The notes: generated from the sequence alone by a model not told the origin. Counted from the first letter of the stretch, positions 45,259 through 54,697 are shown. The stretch: DNA of 64,000 bases from an uncultured beta proteobacterium (GCA_902826155.1 CADEDU010000012.1:26095-90094), one strand, 5' to 3'. Program-made: numbers and translations.

Positions 45259-45765
45259 GTGCGTGGGCCGTATCGCATCGACGCGCTGGCAGCCGGGCAC
45301 GACCGCACGGGATTCAAATGCGGGTCAGAGCCGCTCGACCGATACTTCAAAGAACTGGTCTCTCAAGATCTACGGCGAAACGTCGCAACATGCTTCGTCG
45401 CCGTTGACGTCGCATCCAGCTCGATCGCTGGCTACTACACGCTTTCTGCGGGCAGCGTTCCGCTCACGGGAATTCCGGTCGATCTTCGCAAGAAACTGCC
45501 ACGCTACCCTTCAGTCCCCGTCGTTCGCATGGGGCGGTTAGCCGTCGACGAACGAGCGCGTGGCACTGGCCTTGGTGGTGCAATGATCATAGATGCCTTC
45601 GAGCGCATCCTCGCATCGGAGATCGGATGCTACGCGTTGCTGGTCGATGCGAAGGACGATAACGCGGTGGCCTTCTATCGGCACCTTGGCTTTCTTCACT
45701 TGGAAGGTGCGGACGACGTGTTGTTCCTGCCAATCGCGACGGGAAGAAAAGTTTTGCTCGGATAG
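45259..45765 (+). CDS. GNAT-family toxin (TacT-like)
   Basis: 168 residues from GTG 45259. It has the GNAT fold with acetyl-CoA loop RARGTGLGGAM and the tyrosine in NAVAFYRHLGF, the catalytic Tyr position of TacT/AtaT toxins. Such toxins acetylate the amino group of charged tRNAs and stop translation. The partner antitoxin is directly upstream. It may stabilise the element. Confidence 0.88.
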   Translation: MRGPYRIDALAAGHDRTGFKCGSEPLDRYFKELVSQDLRRNVATCFVAVDVASSSIAGYYTLSAGSVPLTGIPVDLRKKLPRYPSVPVVRMGRLAVDERARGTGLGGAMIIDAFERILASEIGCYALLVDAKDDNAVAFYRHLGFLHLEGADDVLFLPIATGRKVLLG

Positions 45766-46093
45766 GGAAGGGCTCGCCAAGCTGCTGCTGACTAGCTTTC
45801 CGGAGAAGTGCCGAGGTATTGCACACCGTCGACTCAAGCTTGATCTCCGAGCAGATAGAGATCTGACCTATCGGGCGATCGGCCGCCCCGGTGCATGCGC
45901 GACGGGGCGGCAAAACTCGACTTTCAGCTGTGTGGCATGGGGCCAGACTCACCGTCCTGGCCAGGAGCGGTTACTCGCAAGATTGGGCCCGAGACCGTTG
46001 ACGTTGCGGCTCGAAAGCTCGCGCGAGTACCGCTTGAAGATCGTTTTTTTGGCGAGAGTCCTTCGCGATCGAAGTAAAATGAAGAGGAGATGA
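45766..46093. other. 328-base spacer with a 9-bp hairpin
   Basis: GCCGCCCCG (45882-45890) and CGGGGCGGC (45903-45911) form a perfect stem with a 12-base loop, followed by CAAAACT rather than Ts, so it is not a plus-strand terminator by T-run. One open frame (45895-46077) has no match I know. The promoter of the methyltransferase operon should lie here. Confidence 0.5.
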
Positions 46094-47383
46094 ATGAGCC
46101 GCAAGATTACGGCTGAGCCAGGGCGCAAACTCACGGTGTCTCGCAAGAATCAAGCGGCTTCGCGACGCAGCCGGACTGTTATATCCCTATTTACCGGCGC
46201 GGGTGGGCTCGACTTGGGACTAGAAGTCGCTGGCTTCAATATCGCTGCATGCGTTGAAATTGATGTGGCATCGCGCGAAACGCTGCGCACAAATCGGCCC
46301 GCATGGAAGCTCGTCGAGCCAGGCGACATTCACAGAGTCAGCCCCGAGCAGGTCCTTTCTCATGCTGGTGTTGAGCGCCGTGGGGCCTGCGTCGTGAGCG
46401 GCGGGCCGCCGTGCCAGCCGTTTTCAAAGTCGGCAAACTGGGCGACCAGGGGATCGAGCGGCATGCTCGATCCGCGCTCCGCGACGCTGCTCGCTTACCT
46501 CAAGTTCGTCGACGCCGCGCTGCCTCGCGTGTTCCTTCTCGAAAACGTGCGAGGACTAAGCGCAGGCACCTCGCAAAACAGCGCGCTGCAGCCGCTACGC
46601 GACGAGATTGATGCTATTAACCGCCGCAACGGCACGAGCTACAAAGCGCAGGTGGTGCACCTAAACGCCGCTGACTACGGCGTGCCCCAGATCAGAGAGC
46701 GCGTGTTCATCATCGCAAGCATCGACGGCCGTGCCTTTGAGGCGCCCGCGGCCACGCACGGCGACGATTACGGGCTGGAGCCGTACCGCTCGGCTTGGGA
46801 CGCCATCGGTGACCTCGACAAGCCCGAGTGGCCATCCGAGCTCAACCCAACGGGAAAATGGGCCGAGCTTCTTAAGAGCATCCCCGAGGGCAAGAACTAC
46901 CTCTGGCACACACCACGCGGTGGGGGCCGACCGCTCTTCGGATGGCGCACGCGTTACTGGTCATTCCTGCTGAAGCTTTCGAAGTGCCAGCCGTCGTGGA
47001 CTATTCAAGCGATTCCCGGTCCCGCTACTGGCCCGTTCCATTGGCGAAGTAGGCTGCTCTCGGTCGAAGAGCTTGCCCGCCTCCAAACGTTTCCCAAAGA
47101 TTTCCGCTTCATAGGGGATCGACGCTCCGCGCATCGGCAGATCGGCAACGCCGTACCTTGCGCACTTGGTGAACTTCTCGGGCTGGAGATACGTCGGCAG
47201 CTTCTTGATGACATCGAAGCATCTGGCACACTCTCGCTCATACCAAATCGTCGCAATGGCATGGCGCGCGCGCACCATACGGGGAAGGTTCCTTCGAGCT
47301 ATCGAGCGCTTGAGGGAGCGCATCGAGACCACCCCGGGCCCGGGCGGGGACCAGGCAGAGTATGGACCGCGAAAGCAAAGTGA
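46094..47383 (+). CDS. DNA (cytosine-5) methyltransferase
   Basis: 429 residues. C5-methyltransferase motifs: I, FTGAGGLDLGLE (~33-44); IV, GGPPCQPFSKSA with catalytic Cys at 107; VI, ENVRG; VIII, QIRERVFI; X, RQIGNAVP near the C-terminus. The variable target-recognition region is between VIII and X. It modifies a cytosine in double-stranded DNA, and probably protects host DNA. It has GAGGAG in front and overlaps the next gene by 22 bases, so it heads a five-gene operon with Vsr at the end. Recognition sequence unknown. Confidence 0.93.
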   Translation: MSRKITAEPGRKLTVSRKNQAASRRSRTVISLFTGAGGLDLGLEVAGFNIAACVEIDVASRETLRTNRPAWKLVEPGDIHRVSPEQVLSHAGVERRGACVVSGGPPCQPFSKSANWATRGSSGMLDPRSATLLAYLKFVDAALPRVFLLENVRGLSAGTSQNSALQPLRDEIDAINRRNGTSYKAQVVHLNAADYGVPQIRERVFIIASIDGRAFEAPAATHGDDYGLEPYRSAWDAIGDLDKPEWPSELNPTGKWAELLKSIPEGKNYLWHTPRGGGRPLFGWRTRYWSFLLKLSKCQPSWTIQAIPGPATGPFHWRSRLLSVEELARLQTFPKDFRFIGDRRSAHRQIGNAVPCALGELLGLEIRRQLLDDIEASGTLSLIPNRRNGMARAHHTGKVPSSYRALEGAHRDHPGPGRGPGRVWTAKAK

Positions 47384-48948
47384 TTACCGAAACCCCGCGG
47401 ACAGTGCCGATTCGGCCCGAAGTGGCCATGTACGCCGCGTTCGCGCGACTAAATTACAAGCCCTGGTACGCGATCAGCGAGTTTGTCGACAACGCTGTAC
47501 AGAGCGCGCTATCCAACATGGATGCGCTCCGGGCCGCCGACCAGAACTTCCGCCTGAACGTTGAGATTGATATCGACGAGAATCACATTGAGATCCGCGA
47601 CAACGCGGCGGGAATCTCCGTTCGCGACTACGCCCGCGCGTTTCTTCCAGCGTCGCCGCCCCCGGACACGAAAGGCCTCTCGGAGTTCGGCCTCGGGATG
47701 AAAGCCGCTGCAAGCTGGTTTGCCTCGCAGTGGTCGGTTCGTACGACCGCTCTCGGCGAGAACGTCGAGCGCGAGATCACCTTCGACATACCTACGATCG
47801 TCGCGAGCAATCGCGATCGGCTAGACGCAATCGAGCGCAGCGCCCATGCCTCCGATCACTACACTGTGTTGTCGCTCGCCAACCTGCACGTTCACCCGCG
47901 AGGAAGGACGGTCGGAAGGATCAAGGACCACCTTCGAAGCATATACCGTGTTTTTTTGCGCGACCGGCTACTTGAACTTCGCGTGAACGGTGAAAGCCTG
48001 AGCTACGAGTCGCCGCCGATCTTACACGCGCCCCACCATGCCACTCCCGACGGGTCACCGGTGGAGTGGCGCAAGGACTTCGATCTCGATCTGGGTGATG
48101 GACACCGCGTGCGCGGATGGGCTGCCATTCTCGCAAGGGCGAGCGTAACCAATGCCGGCTTCTCGATCTTTCGTCGTCGTCGGCTCATTCAGGGCAGCTA
48201 TGGCGAGGGTTACCGGCCCGAAACAGTCTTTGGCAAGCCGAATAAGTTCGTCTACCAGCGGCTCATCGGTGAGCTGGAGGTTGAAGGCTTCGCGGTAAGT
48301 CACACGAAGGACGGCATCCAATGGGAAGATTGGGAGGATGACATCCTCACCTGGATCAAGGACAAGCTCGATTCGGAGCCACTGCCCTTACTTGATCAGG
48401 CTGCCAACTACCGGGCGCGCGCAGCAATTGACCGGGATGCCATCGGGGAGGCGACGCGTGACCTCAGGAACGCCATCACGCAGCACCTGCCCCCAATCGT
48501 TGATCGTCAGCTCAACACCCCGCCTGACGAGTCGCCCCTAGACGCGCAGCTTCCCCCGCCGCCTGCCGACGCCACGTCACTCCGAACCGAGCAGGTCAGG
48601 CTCAATCTTGAGCACTCGCACCGGAAATGGATCGTCGATATGGAGCTTTTGACCCATGGAACAGTTGACTCCTGGTATGAGCTTGCCGAACACGAAACGA
48701 CTGGCGATACGACACGCATACAAATCAGGGTCAACCTCGGGCACCCCTTCATGGTGCGGTTCGTCTCACCTGACGGCGATGAGCTCGTGCCGTTCACCCG
48801 CTTGGCCGCCGCGCTTGCTATCGCCGAGATCACAGCGCGAGAGCAAGGCGTCCGACAGGCCGGCACGCTGCGAATCAACCTTAACCAGATTCTACGGTCC
48901 GCGCTCTCTGGGCCGGTGCAGCACCAGGAGATCAAACATGGCAGCTGA
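47362..48948 (+). CDS. GHKL ATPase related to MutL/MORC (defence-type)
   Basis: 528 residues. The GHKL nucleotide fold is clear: motif I AISEFVDNAVQS with catalytic Glu ~40 and Asn ~44, motif II IRDNAAGIS (~78-86), motif III KGLSEFGLGMKAA (~104-116). The C-terminal half has no family I can name. Comparative genomics (Aravind and colleagues) linked bacterial MORC/MutL-like ATPases with methylases, Z1 helicases and nucleases in restriction-like operons, which is the gene set here. It may form an ATP-driven clamp on DNA. Confidence 0.85.
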   Translation: MDRESKVITETPRTVPIRPEVAMYAAFARLNYKPWYAISEFVDNAVQSALSNMDALRAADQNFRLNVEIDIDENHIEIRDNAAGISVRDYARAFLPASPPPDTKGLSEFGLGMKAAASWFASQWSVRTTALGENVEREITFDIPTIVASNRDRLDAIERSAHASDHYTVLSLANLHVHPRGRTVGRIKDHLRSIYRVFLRDRLLELRVNGESLSYESPPILHAPHHATPDGSPVEWRKDFDLDLGDGHRVRGWAAILARASVTNAGFSIFRRRRLIQGSYGEGYRPETVFGKPNKFVYQRLIGELEVEGFAVSHTKDGIQWEDWEDDILTWIKDKLDSEPLPLLDQAANYRARAAIDRDAIGEATRDLRNAITQHLPPIVDRQLNTPPDESPLDAQLPPPPADATSLRTEQVRLNLEHSHRKWIVDMELLTHGTVDSWYELAEHETTGDTTRIQIRVNLGHPFMVRFVSPDGDELVPFTRLAAALAIAEITAREQGVRQAGTLRINLNQILRSALSGPVQHQEIKHGS

Positions 48949-51091
48949 CGCTGATCACATCGAGGTCCTTCCGCCAGGCGACGAGCCGGGGCGTTGGCAG
49001 CCGGTCGTAGGCGATGTGACCACGCAGCTTCGCGAGTATTTCCTCGATAGCCGCCTCTTGCCTACAAGGGAAGGCGCTGATCGCGTTATCGCCGAAGCAC
49101 ATCACGTGTTGCAACGATGCAACTCCCCGAGGAGCAACGCCCCGCGACGAATCGGGCTTGTATGCGGGTATGTCCAGAGCGGAAAGACCGCCTCCATGAC
49201 GGCGGTCGCCGCTCTTGCCCGCGACAACGGTTTTCGAATCATCCTCCTCCTTGCGGGAGTTACGACCAACCTCGTCATCCAGAATCGTGATCGCATGGAG
49301 ACGCAGCTTCGCGAGGCCGCGCCGGAATGGACGTGGCTCATGGTTTCGAATCCGCGCCTCCCGAACGGCTTGCCACCGATCGAGGGGCTCGTGCAGGAGT
49401 GGCGCAGCGAACACTACGACGAGCGCGACCGGCGAACGCTCTTCATCACGGTCATGAAGAACCACCGTCATTTGGCCAATTTGGCCGCGCTGCTCTCACG
49501 CGTCGACCTGCGGGGTATCCCAGCCATCATCTTCGATGACGAGGCCGATCAAGCCAGCCTCAATACGCGGCCGAATGACCCGCTAGCCAGCACGACCTAC
49601 CGGAAGATCGAAGAACTCCGCGATACAGTGCCGACTCACACGTACTTGCAATACACGGCTACGCCGCAGGCACCGCTTCTCATTACGCGGATCGATTCGC
49701 TCTCTGCCGACTTCGCGGAACTCGTATCTCCTGGCGACGGCTATACCGGTGGCCAAGAGTTCTTCCGAGGACCGCTTCCCCTCGTCGAAACGATTCCTCC
49801 GGCGGACATCTTTCCCGACGGGCAGCTACTGGTTGAGCCACCTGAGAGTATGGTACGTGCGATGCAAGTTTTCTTTACGGGAGTCGCGGCTGGCAGGCTC
49901 CAACCGGTGAGATCGCACCGCTCTATGCTCTTGCACCCGTCACGGGCCACTGATACGCATCGTCGTTATCACGACTGGGCAAACGCGCTCAAGGATATTT
50001 GGCATCGGACCCTCCTCGATCACAACGAGCCTGATCGGCCGGAGCTCATCGAGGAGTTTCGCCGAGCCCATACCGACCTCGCCGGCACCCTCGACAACTT
50101 GCCCCCTTTCGATCAGCTCCTTGCGAGACTTCCAGTGGCAATCAACCAGACGGCGATCACACTCGTCAACTCGGTCGATGGACACGAGGTGCCATGGCAG
50201 AACGGATACTCACATATTCTCGTCGGCGGGGAAAAGCTCGGTCGCGGCTACACTGTAAAGGGCCTAACTGTGACGTACATGCCGAGATCTCCGGGCGGGT
50301 GGACAGCGGACACGATCCAGCAGCGAGCGCGATTCTTCGGTTATCACAGGGATTATCTCGGCTACTGCAGGGTGTACCTACACCAAGAAGTCCGCACCGC
50401 TTACGTTTCCTACGTGACGCATGAGGATGACATGCGGGCTCGGCTCACCGAGCACAGCGGAAGGCCACTCCAGGAGTGGCGCCGGATGTTCTACTTGGAC
50501 GAACGGCTCGCTCCCACGCGACGAAACATCCTCGCGAGCCCCTGGATGCGCGCGAGCCTTGATCGCGACGGATGGTTCGCACCAAAAGGTCCCCAAAACG
50601 CACCGGAGGACGGTCGCCACAACGCAAGGCTTCTCAGCCGTCTCGACGGGCTCGATTTCACACCGCATGAAGAATATCCGCGCCATTCCTACGCAGTCAT
50701 GTACCTGCGGGACCTCTACGAGCAGGTGCTCGTTCCGTTGTCGTATCTGCATGAAAATGACGCCTTGGGGTTATGCGTCGTGAACTGCAATATCAAGACG
50801 CTGATCGAGAACGACAACGATGCACGGTGTCTCGTGTATCGGATGGATGCGGGACAGCCCCCTCGCGTTCGCCAGCTAACCAATGGGCTCATTCCGCAAG
50901 TGTTCCAAGGTCGGTCCAGCGCGGGAGCAGCTTCGTATCCGGGCGATCGGGCATTTTTCGATCAAACGATGACCACCGTGCAGTTGCACAACCTTCACCT
51001 GCAAGAGGGTAACAACCATATCGGTGACTTCCTGATCATCGCCATCAGGCTGGGTCGTCACAAAGCGCTCTTAGTTCACGACGATCCGTAA
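48938..51091 (+). CDS. Z1-domain helicase-like ATPase
   Basis: 717 residues from ATG 48938. Walker A is GYVQSGKT (~77-84), the Walker B/DEAD-type box is IIFDDEADQASLN (D200-D204), and a helicase-like C-terminal block reads VGGEKLGRGYTVKGLT and TIQQRARFFGYHRDY (arginine fingers of motif VI). This is the Z1 superfamily-II-like domain found with MORC-type ATPases. It overlaps the ATPase gene by 11 bases and is followed by a nuclease gene after 3 bases. Likely translocates or senses foreign DNA for the nucleases. Confidence 0.9.
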   Translation: MAADADHIEVLPPGDEPGRWQPVVGDVTTQLREYFLDSRLLPTREGADRVIAEAHHVLQRCNSPRSNAPRRIGLVCGYVQSGKTASMTAVAALARDNGFRIILLLAGVTTNLVIQNRDRMETQLREAAPEWTWLMVSNPRLPNGLPPIEGLVQEWRSEHYDERDRRTLFITVMKNHRHLANLAALLSRVDLRGIPAIIFDDEADQASLNTRPNDPLASTTYRKIEELRDTVPTHTYLQYTATPQAPLLITRIDSLSADFAELVSPGDGYTGGQEFFRGPLPLVETIPPADIFPDGQLLVEPPESMVRAMQVFFTGVAAGRLQPVRSHRSMLLHPSRATDTHRRYHDWANALKDIWHRTLLDHNEPDRPELIEEFRRAHTDLAGTLDNLPPFDQLLARLPVAINQTAITLVNSVDGHEVPWQNGYSHILVGGEKLGRGYTVKGLTVTYMPRSPGGWTADTIQQRARFFGYHRDYLGYCRVYLHQEVRTAYVSYVTHEDDMRARLTEHSGRPLQEWRRMFYLDERLAPTRRNILASPWMRASLDRDGWFAPKGPQNAPEDGRHNARLLSRLDGLDFTPHEEYPRHSYAVMYLRDLYEQVLVPLSYLHENDALGLCVVNCNIKTLIENDNDARCLVYRMDAGQPPRVRQLTNGLIPQVFQGRSSAGAASYPGDRAFFDQTMTTVQLHNLHLQEGNNHIGDFLIIAIRLGRHKALLVHDDP

Positions 51092-51094
51092 GAG

Positions 51095-52090
51095 ATGCAC
51101 GACCTCGCCACGCTGTTCCGTTCACTCCCGGCCATCGTCGGCTCCGACGACTGCTATGCCGTGCAGCCCGTTGGTACGCGAGAGCGGTACCGGATTGGCC
51201 GCGACGCCGTAGGCAATCCTGCGCTCCTCATCGCAACTGAGCCTGCAACCCAGCGGGCGTCGGCCTTGCCGCTCGAGTTTTCAAATCTTTCGTTTCGACC
51301 ACGCTGTCAGTGCCGGGTAAGGCAAGACGCGTTACCTGACGTTATCCAAACATTGGCGGTGCTGAAGTGCACGACCGACGACGCAGCGCTCCGCGAGTAC
51401 TTTCTCCGCTCTCTATCGGGTGCGCTCGACGTGCTGCCTGACGTCCCCACAGAGCAGACCCTGATTGAGGCTGTGTTGAGGCTCGTCGAATTGTTCCGTG
51501 CGCTTGAGGCACCGCCTCGGAAGTCGCTCCAGGGGCTGTGGTGCGAACTCTTCTTGATATCGAGGTCTACTCAGATTCGTCAAGCGGCCCTTGCCTGGCA
51601 CAGCGATCCGATAGCCCTCTTCGATTTCACCGCTGGTACTGATCGCTTAGAGGTCAAGTCAGCAGTGGGTGGAATTCGCCGACACCACTTCAGCCTTCAG
51701 CAGCTCACACCTCCCAATGGGGTTTGCGCCGTGGTCGCATCCTTCCTACTTGAAGAAAGCGGCGGCGGATTATCCATCGCCGCACTGTGGGACGAGATCG
51801 CCGGCCGGCGGGAGCTAACCACCGAGGCCAAGAACCGCCTGTTGCATGTGCTTACGATTGCCTTGGGCCGCGATTGGCGAAAGGCCAATCGGGTTGCTTT
51901 CGATCCCGAGATTGCACTGCGCGATCTACGATTGTACGAGGCGACCGCGATTCCAAAGGTCTCCCTGAGCATCCCTGTAGAAGTGAGTGAGGTCCATTTC
52001 TGCTCGGAACTCACCGATGTTCCTACAATCTCTCTTGCGGCGGCAGCGCGTAGGGGAGGCCTCTTTCAAGCCCTCTTTCAGCGGGCGTAG
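51095..52090 (+). CDS. DUF4420 protein (PD-(D/E)XK nuclease-like)
   Basis: 331 residues. It has the nuclease-like core LWCELFLI... then FDFTAGTDRLEVKSAVGG: an Asp followed by E-V-K, the E-x-K of the PD-(D/E)XK fold, and an upstream conserved Glu in CELF. DUF4420 proteins recur with Z1 and MORC-like genes. It likely is the restriction nuclease of the operon. Its stop is shared with the next start (TAGTG). Confidence 0.82.
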   Translation: MHDLATLFRSLPAIVGSDDCYAVQPVGTRERYRIGRDAVGNPALLIATEPATQRASALPLEFSNLSFRPRCQCRVRQDALPDVIQTLAVLKCTTDDAALREYFLRSLSGALDVLPDVPTEQTLIEAVLRLVELFRALEAPPRKSLQGLWCELFLISRSTQIRQAALAWHSDPIALFDFTAGTDRLEVKSAVGGIRRHHFSLQQLTPPNGVCAVVASFLLEESGGGLSIAALWDEIAGRRELTTEAKNRLLHVLTIALGRDWRKANRVAFDPEIALRDLRLYEATAIPKVSLSIPVEVSEVHFCSELTDVPTISLAAAARRGGLFQALFQRA

Positions 52091-52572
52091 TGAAGCCACC
52101 TCCGAGATTTTCTGGTTTCACACCCAAGAACGCTCGCGCGTCTGCCGCGGCGCGGGGCGCAAGCAAGAAAGCAGGAACAAGCCCCGAGCTAACGCTCCGA
52201 GCAGCCATTTGGCGAAGAGGCCACCGGTTCAGAACAAATAGGGCTGATCTTCCCGGCTGCCCTGACATCGTGTTCGCCAGACCACGCATTGCGGTCTTCG
52301 TCGATGGCGACTTCTGGCATGGCAACAACTGGAGCGCGCGAAAAGAAAAGCTGGTCCGTGGGCACAACGCTCAGTATTGGATTGCCAAGATCGAAGCCAA
52401 CATGACTCGCGATGTTACGCGCACTCAGCAGTTACGCGCCGAGGGATGGAGAGTCATTCGTGTATGGGAATCGCAGATTGCGCGTGATCTCGACCGTGTG
52501 ATTCGGGATATTGAGTGCGATATTCGCTCCGAACGTTCTGCGGCAAGGCCTGCGCGGTCAATTGCACCTTGA
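52090..52572 (+). CDS. Vsr-like (very short patch repair) endonuclease
   Basis: 160 residues from GTG 52090. Vsr fold marks: PELTLRAAIWRRGHRFR, PGCPDIVFARPRIAVFVDGDFWHG (catalytic Asp59 region and His77), then YWIAKIEANMTRD and GWRVIRVWE. Typical Vsr has zinc-binding Cys after FWHG; here the residues are NNW, so that site is altered. Canonical Vsr nicks at T:G mismatches that arise by deamination of 5-methylcytosine. With a C5-methyltransferase at the other end of the operon, repair of its mutagenic product is a natural role; a restriction role is the alternative. Confidence 0.85.
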   Translation: MKPPPRFSGFTPKNARASAAARGASKKAGTSPELTLRAAIWRRGHRFRTNRADLPGCPDIVFARPRIAVFVDGDFWHGNNWSARKEKLVRGHNAQYWIAKIEANMTRDVTRTQQLRAEGWRVIRVWESQIARDLDRVIRDIECDIRSERSAARPARSIAP

Positions 52573-52774
52573 CGCACTCGGCACTGTCTAGCCTTTCGCC
52601 GCACGCCACCAAGGAAGAGTGGCCGGCCGGTGGCTGTGGTCGGATGATCGACCTGGCTTTCCAGTCGGCTGGTACAAACGCGGCATCCTGACCAGGGGCA
52701 ATCTGCTGAGCGTCAGCTCGCGGTCGGGTGCGCCAGTTGGCGCCATTAGGCAGCAGACGTTCAAACGACATCAA
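52454..52774 (-). CDS. possible truncated gene at the edge of the defence operon, unknown
   Basis: The minus-strand frame MMSFERLLPNGANWRTRP, with DAQQIAPGQDAAFVPADWKA and further on SSLVACGERLDSAEC, has the look of real coding sequence in its first ~90 residues, then runs antisense into vsr. This fits an element gene whose 3' part was lost when the defence operon was inserted. No family recognised. The remaining bases of 52573-53064 hold no gene I can support. Confidence 0.25.
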   Translation of the reverse strand: MMSFERLLPNGANWRTRPRADAQQIAPGQDAAFVPADWKARSIIRPQPPAGHSSLVACGERLDSAECVKVQLTAQALPQNVRSEYRTQYPESHGRDHAQSAIPIHE

Positions 52775-53064
52775 CCTCCTGGAGCATTGGCAAGGTCAGC
52801 AGTGCCATTGATACCGGTCCTTAAGGCGCGAGGGGCCGATGACGCCGCGATGGCCACAACAATGTGTCCGAGACGGTGCGTTGAGCGGGCGGCTGTCATC
52901 GACAGGAACCCTTAACGGTGGGCTAAACCGCTCTCGCCGTTTTACTCCAATGCTGCATTGTCGAAACTGGTCACATCATCAGTGAATGTCGTGTCATTAC
53001 GCGTCCTTTTCACGATCTCAAATTGGAGCGTAGCTAGACTGCCCTGGCACTGTGGAGTCCAGCC

Positions 53065-54186
53065 ATGCCAGGCAACCCGCTCATCGCACCGATCCTCGAA
53101 CTCATCGAGAGCGATTCGTACACCGACATCGCGTTGCGCCCTGGCGCCGAAACTCGAATCAAGACCCCGCGCGGCTGGTTGCCGATCAGTGAGCTCGCAA
53201 AGGGTAGTCGCCCGCAGATCGTAGAACGCGAGTGGCTGGTTCGATTCGTCGCGCAGGTGAGCGGCGATGATCGCTGGCTCGACAAGCTTCGCGAGTCGAA
53301 GCAAAGCCTCGCGTTCATGTTTCCATTCGATCCGAAGCAATTGCGATTGCGCTGCAAGGTGGCCCTGTGCGCGGATCCATCGGGGAATCAGTCGGACTTC
53401 ACTGTCCACATCCGCAACCTCCCCATGAAAGTCCCTGCGGTTGCCGCCACCGGCCTGCCGCAATCGATCACCAATCTTCTTCCCCAATCGGGTGGCCTGC
53501 TGATCGTCTCGGGTACGATCGGTTGCGGCAAGACGACAACGCTTGCAAGCCTCATCAACTGGATCAACGAGACGCGCTACGCCAACGTCATCACGCTCGA
53601 GCACCTCACCGAGTACGTGTTCACCCCGCACAAGTCGATGATCACGCAGCGCACCGTGCCCGATCCGGTGCCCAGTTTCCTGCAGGGTATCCAGGATGCG
53701 CTCGACGGCCAGGCGGTCGATGTGCTGATGATCGGCGAGGTCGTAGACAAGCCCACGATGGATGCGATGCTGCGCGCCGCCGAAAGCGGTCATCTAGTGC
53801 TTGCGACCATGCACGCGCGCAACGCGGTGGGTGCGATCTCGCGCATCGTCGACATGTTCTCGGGGGACGAGCAGCGGCTGCGCTTGGGCATGCTCGCCGA
53901 CAAGCTGATCGGCGTGATCAGCCAGAAGTTGATTCCGCATCGTAACGGCGATCGCTACGCGCTCGCCTACGAAATCCTACAGAACAACCGCCCGGCGATC
54001 GCCGATGCGATCCGCACCAACAGCACCGCGGACCTCCAGGCGCAGATGCAACAAGGGGCCGAGCACGGTATGGTGACGATGAACCAAAGTTTGCGAAAGC
54101 TCGTCCGCGAGCAAAAAATCGAGCGCCAGAGCGCGCTGAGCTTTTCGTATGACAAGTCCGAGCTTGCCACGTTGTTGTCAGCCTGA
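53065..54186 (+). CDS. secretion/conjugation ATPase of the PilT/TraJ/DotB type
   Basis: 373 residues, close to the ~372 of plasmid TraJ proteins. The N-terminal domain is followed by Walker A GTIGCGKTTT, an Asp/Glu box (ITLEHLTEY), Walker B DVLMIGEVVDKPT and the His box ATMHARNAVGAI. The GE-x-RD arginine usual in PilT is Val here (GEVVD). It is a hexameric traffic ATPase that drives pilus retraction or substrate transfer. On a mobile element with TraU- and VirB1-like genes, a conjugation role is the better guess; a PilT function is possible. Confidence 0.83.
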   Translation: MPGNPLIAPILELIESDSYTDIALRPGAETRIKTPRGWLPISELAKGSRPQIVEREWLVRFVAQVSGDDRWLDKLRESKQSLAFMFPFDPKQLRLRCKVALCADPSGNQSDFTVHIRNLPMKVPAVAATGLPQSITNLLPQSGGLLIVSGTIGCGKTTTLASLINWINETRYANVITLEHLTEYVFTPHKSMITQRTVPDPVPSFLQGIQDALDGQAVDVLMIGEVVDKPTMDAMLRAAESGHLVLATMHARNAVGAISRIVDMFSGDEQRLRLGMLADKLIGVISQKLIPHRNGDRYALAYEILQNNRPAIADAIRTNSTADLQAQMQQGAEHGMVTMNQSLRKLVREQKIERQSALSFSYDKSELATLLSA

Positions 54187-54217
54187 ACCGGCCGCCGGGA
54201 CTGGAGACAGACGCGCC

Positions 54218-54697
54218 ATGCAGGTAGCGGTGAACACAGTGGTCACGCTGCTTTGCGACATCACCGATGTCAGCGGCCGCCCGCTCGCGCTCGGCGAGCG
54301 CATTACCTATCTGCATGGCGGCGACGAGGCCCTTCTTCCCGGCCTTCAAGCCGCGTTGCTCGGAAAGAGCATCGACGACGAGGTGTCACTCGAGTTATCG
54401 CCGGAAGACGCCTACGGCGAGTACGACGCGCGACTGGTCTACAGTGAGCGGCGCGACGCGTTGCCCCCGGACGTGGCGATTGGCGCAACCTACCAGCGCG
54501 AGAACGAGATCCCGAGCATCACTGGCCCGCTGGTCTATCGCGTCATCGACATCGACGAGGCGAACGCCGTGCTCGATGCCAATCATCCGCTCGCCGGCAA
54601 GACCATTCGCGTGCATTGCAGGATCACCAACGTCGAACCCGCGACGTCCGTGTCGGCAGTGCTCGACAGCGCGCGTTCGAAATTGCGAAACCGCTGA
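54218..54697 (+). CDS. FKBP-type peptidyl-prolyl isomerase (SlyD-like)
   Basis: 159 residues from ATG 54218. SlyD-type features: NTVVTLLCDITDVSGRPL, then YLHGGDEALLPGLQAALLGK, LELSPEDAYGEYDARLV, and DANHPLAGKTIRVHCRI. The His- and Cys-rich metal tail of E. coli SlyD is missing. It would catalyse proline isomerisation and assist folding. It follows the ATPase gene closely and may help assembly of the transfer machinery. Unusual cargo for an element. Confidence 0.88.
   Translation: MQVAVNTVVTLLCDITDVSGRPLALGERITYLHGGDEALLPGLQAALLGKSIDDEVSLELSPEDAYGEYDARLVYSERRDALPPDVAIGATYQRENEIPSITGPLVYRVIDIDEANAVLDANHPLAGKTIRVHCRITNVEPATSVSAVLDSARSKLRNR

Noticed and set aside
45593..46093. Plus-strand frame overlapping the GNAT gene and the spacer
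   Set aside because: The first part is a shadow of the toxin gene; the rest has no recognised similarity and no credible start signal.
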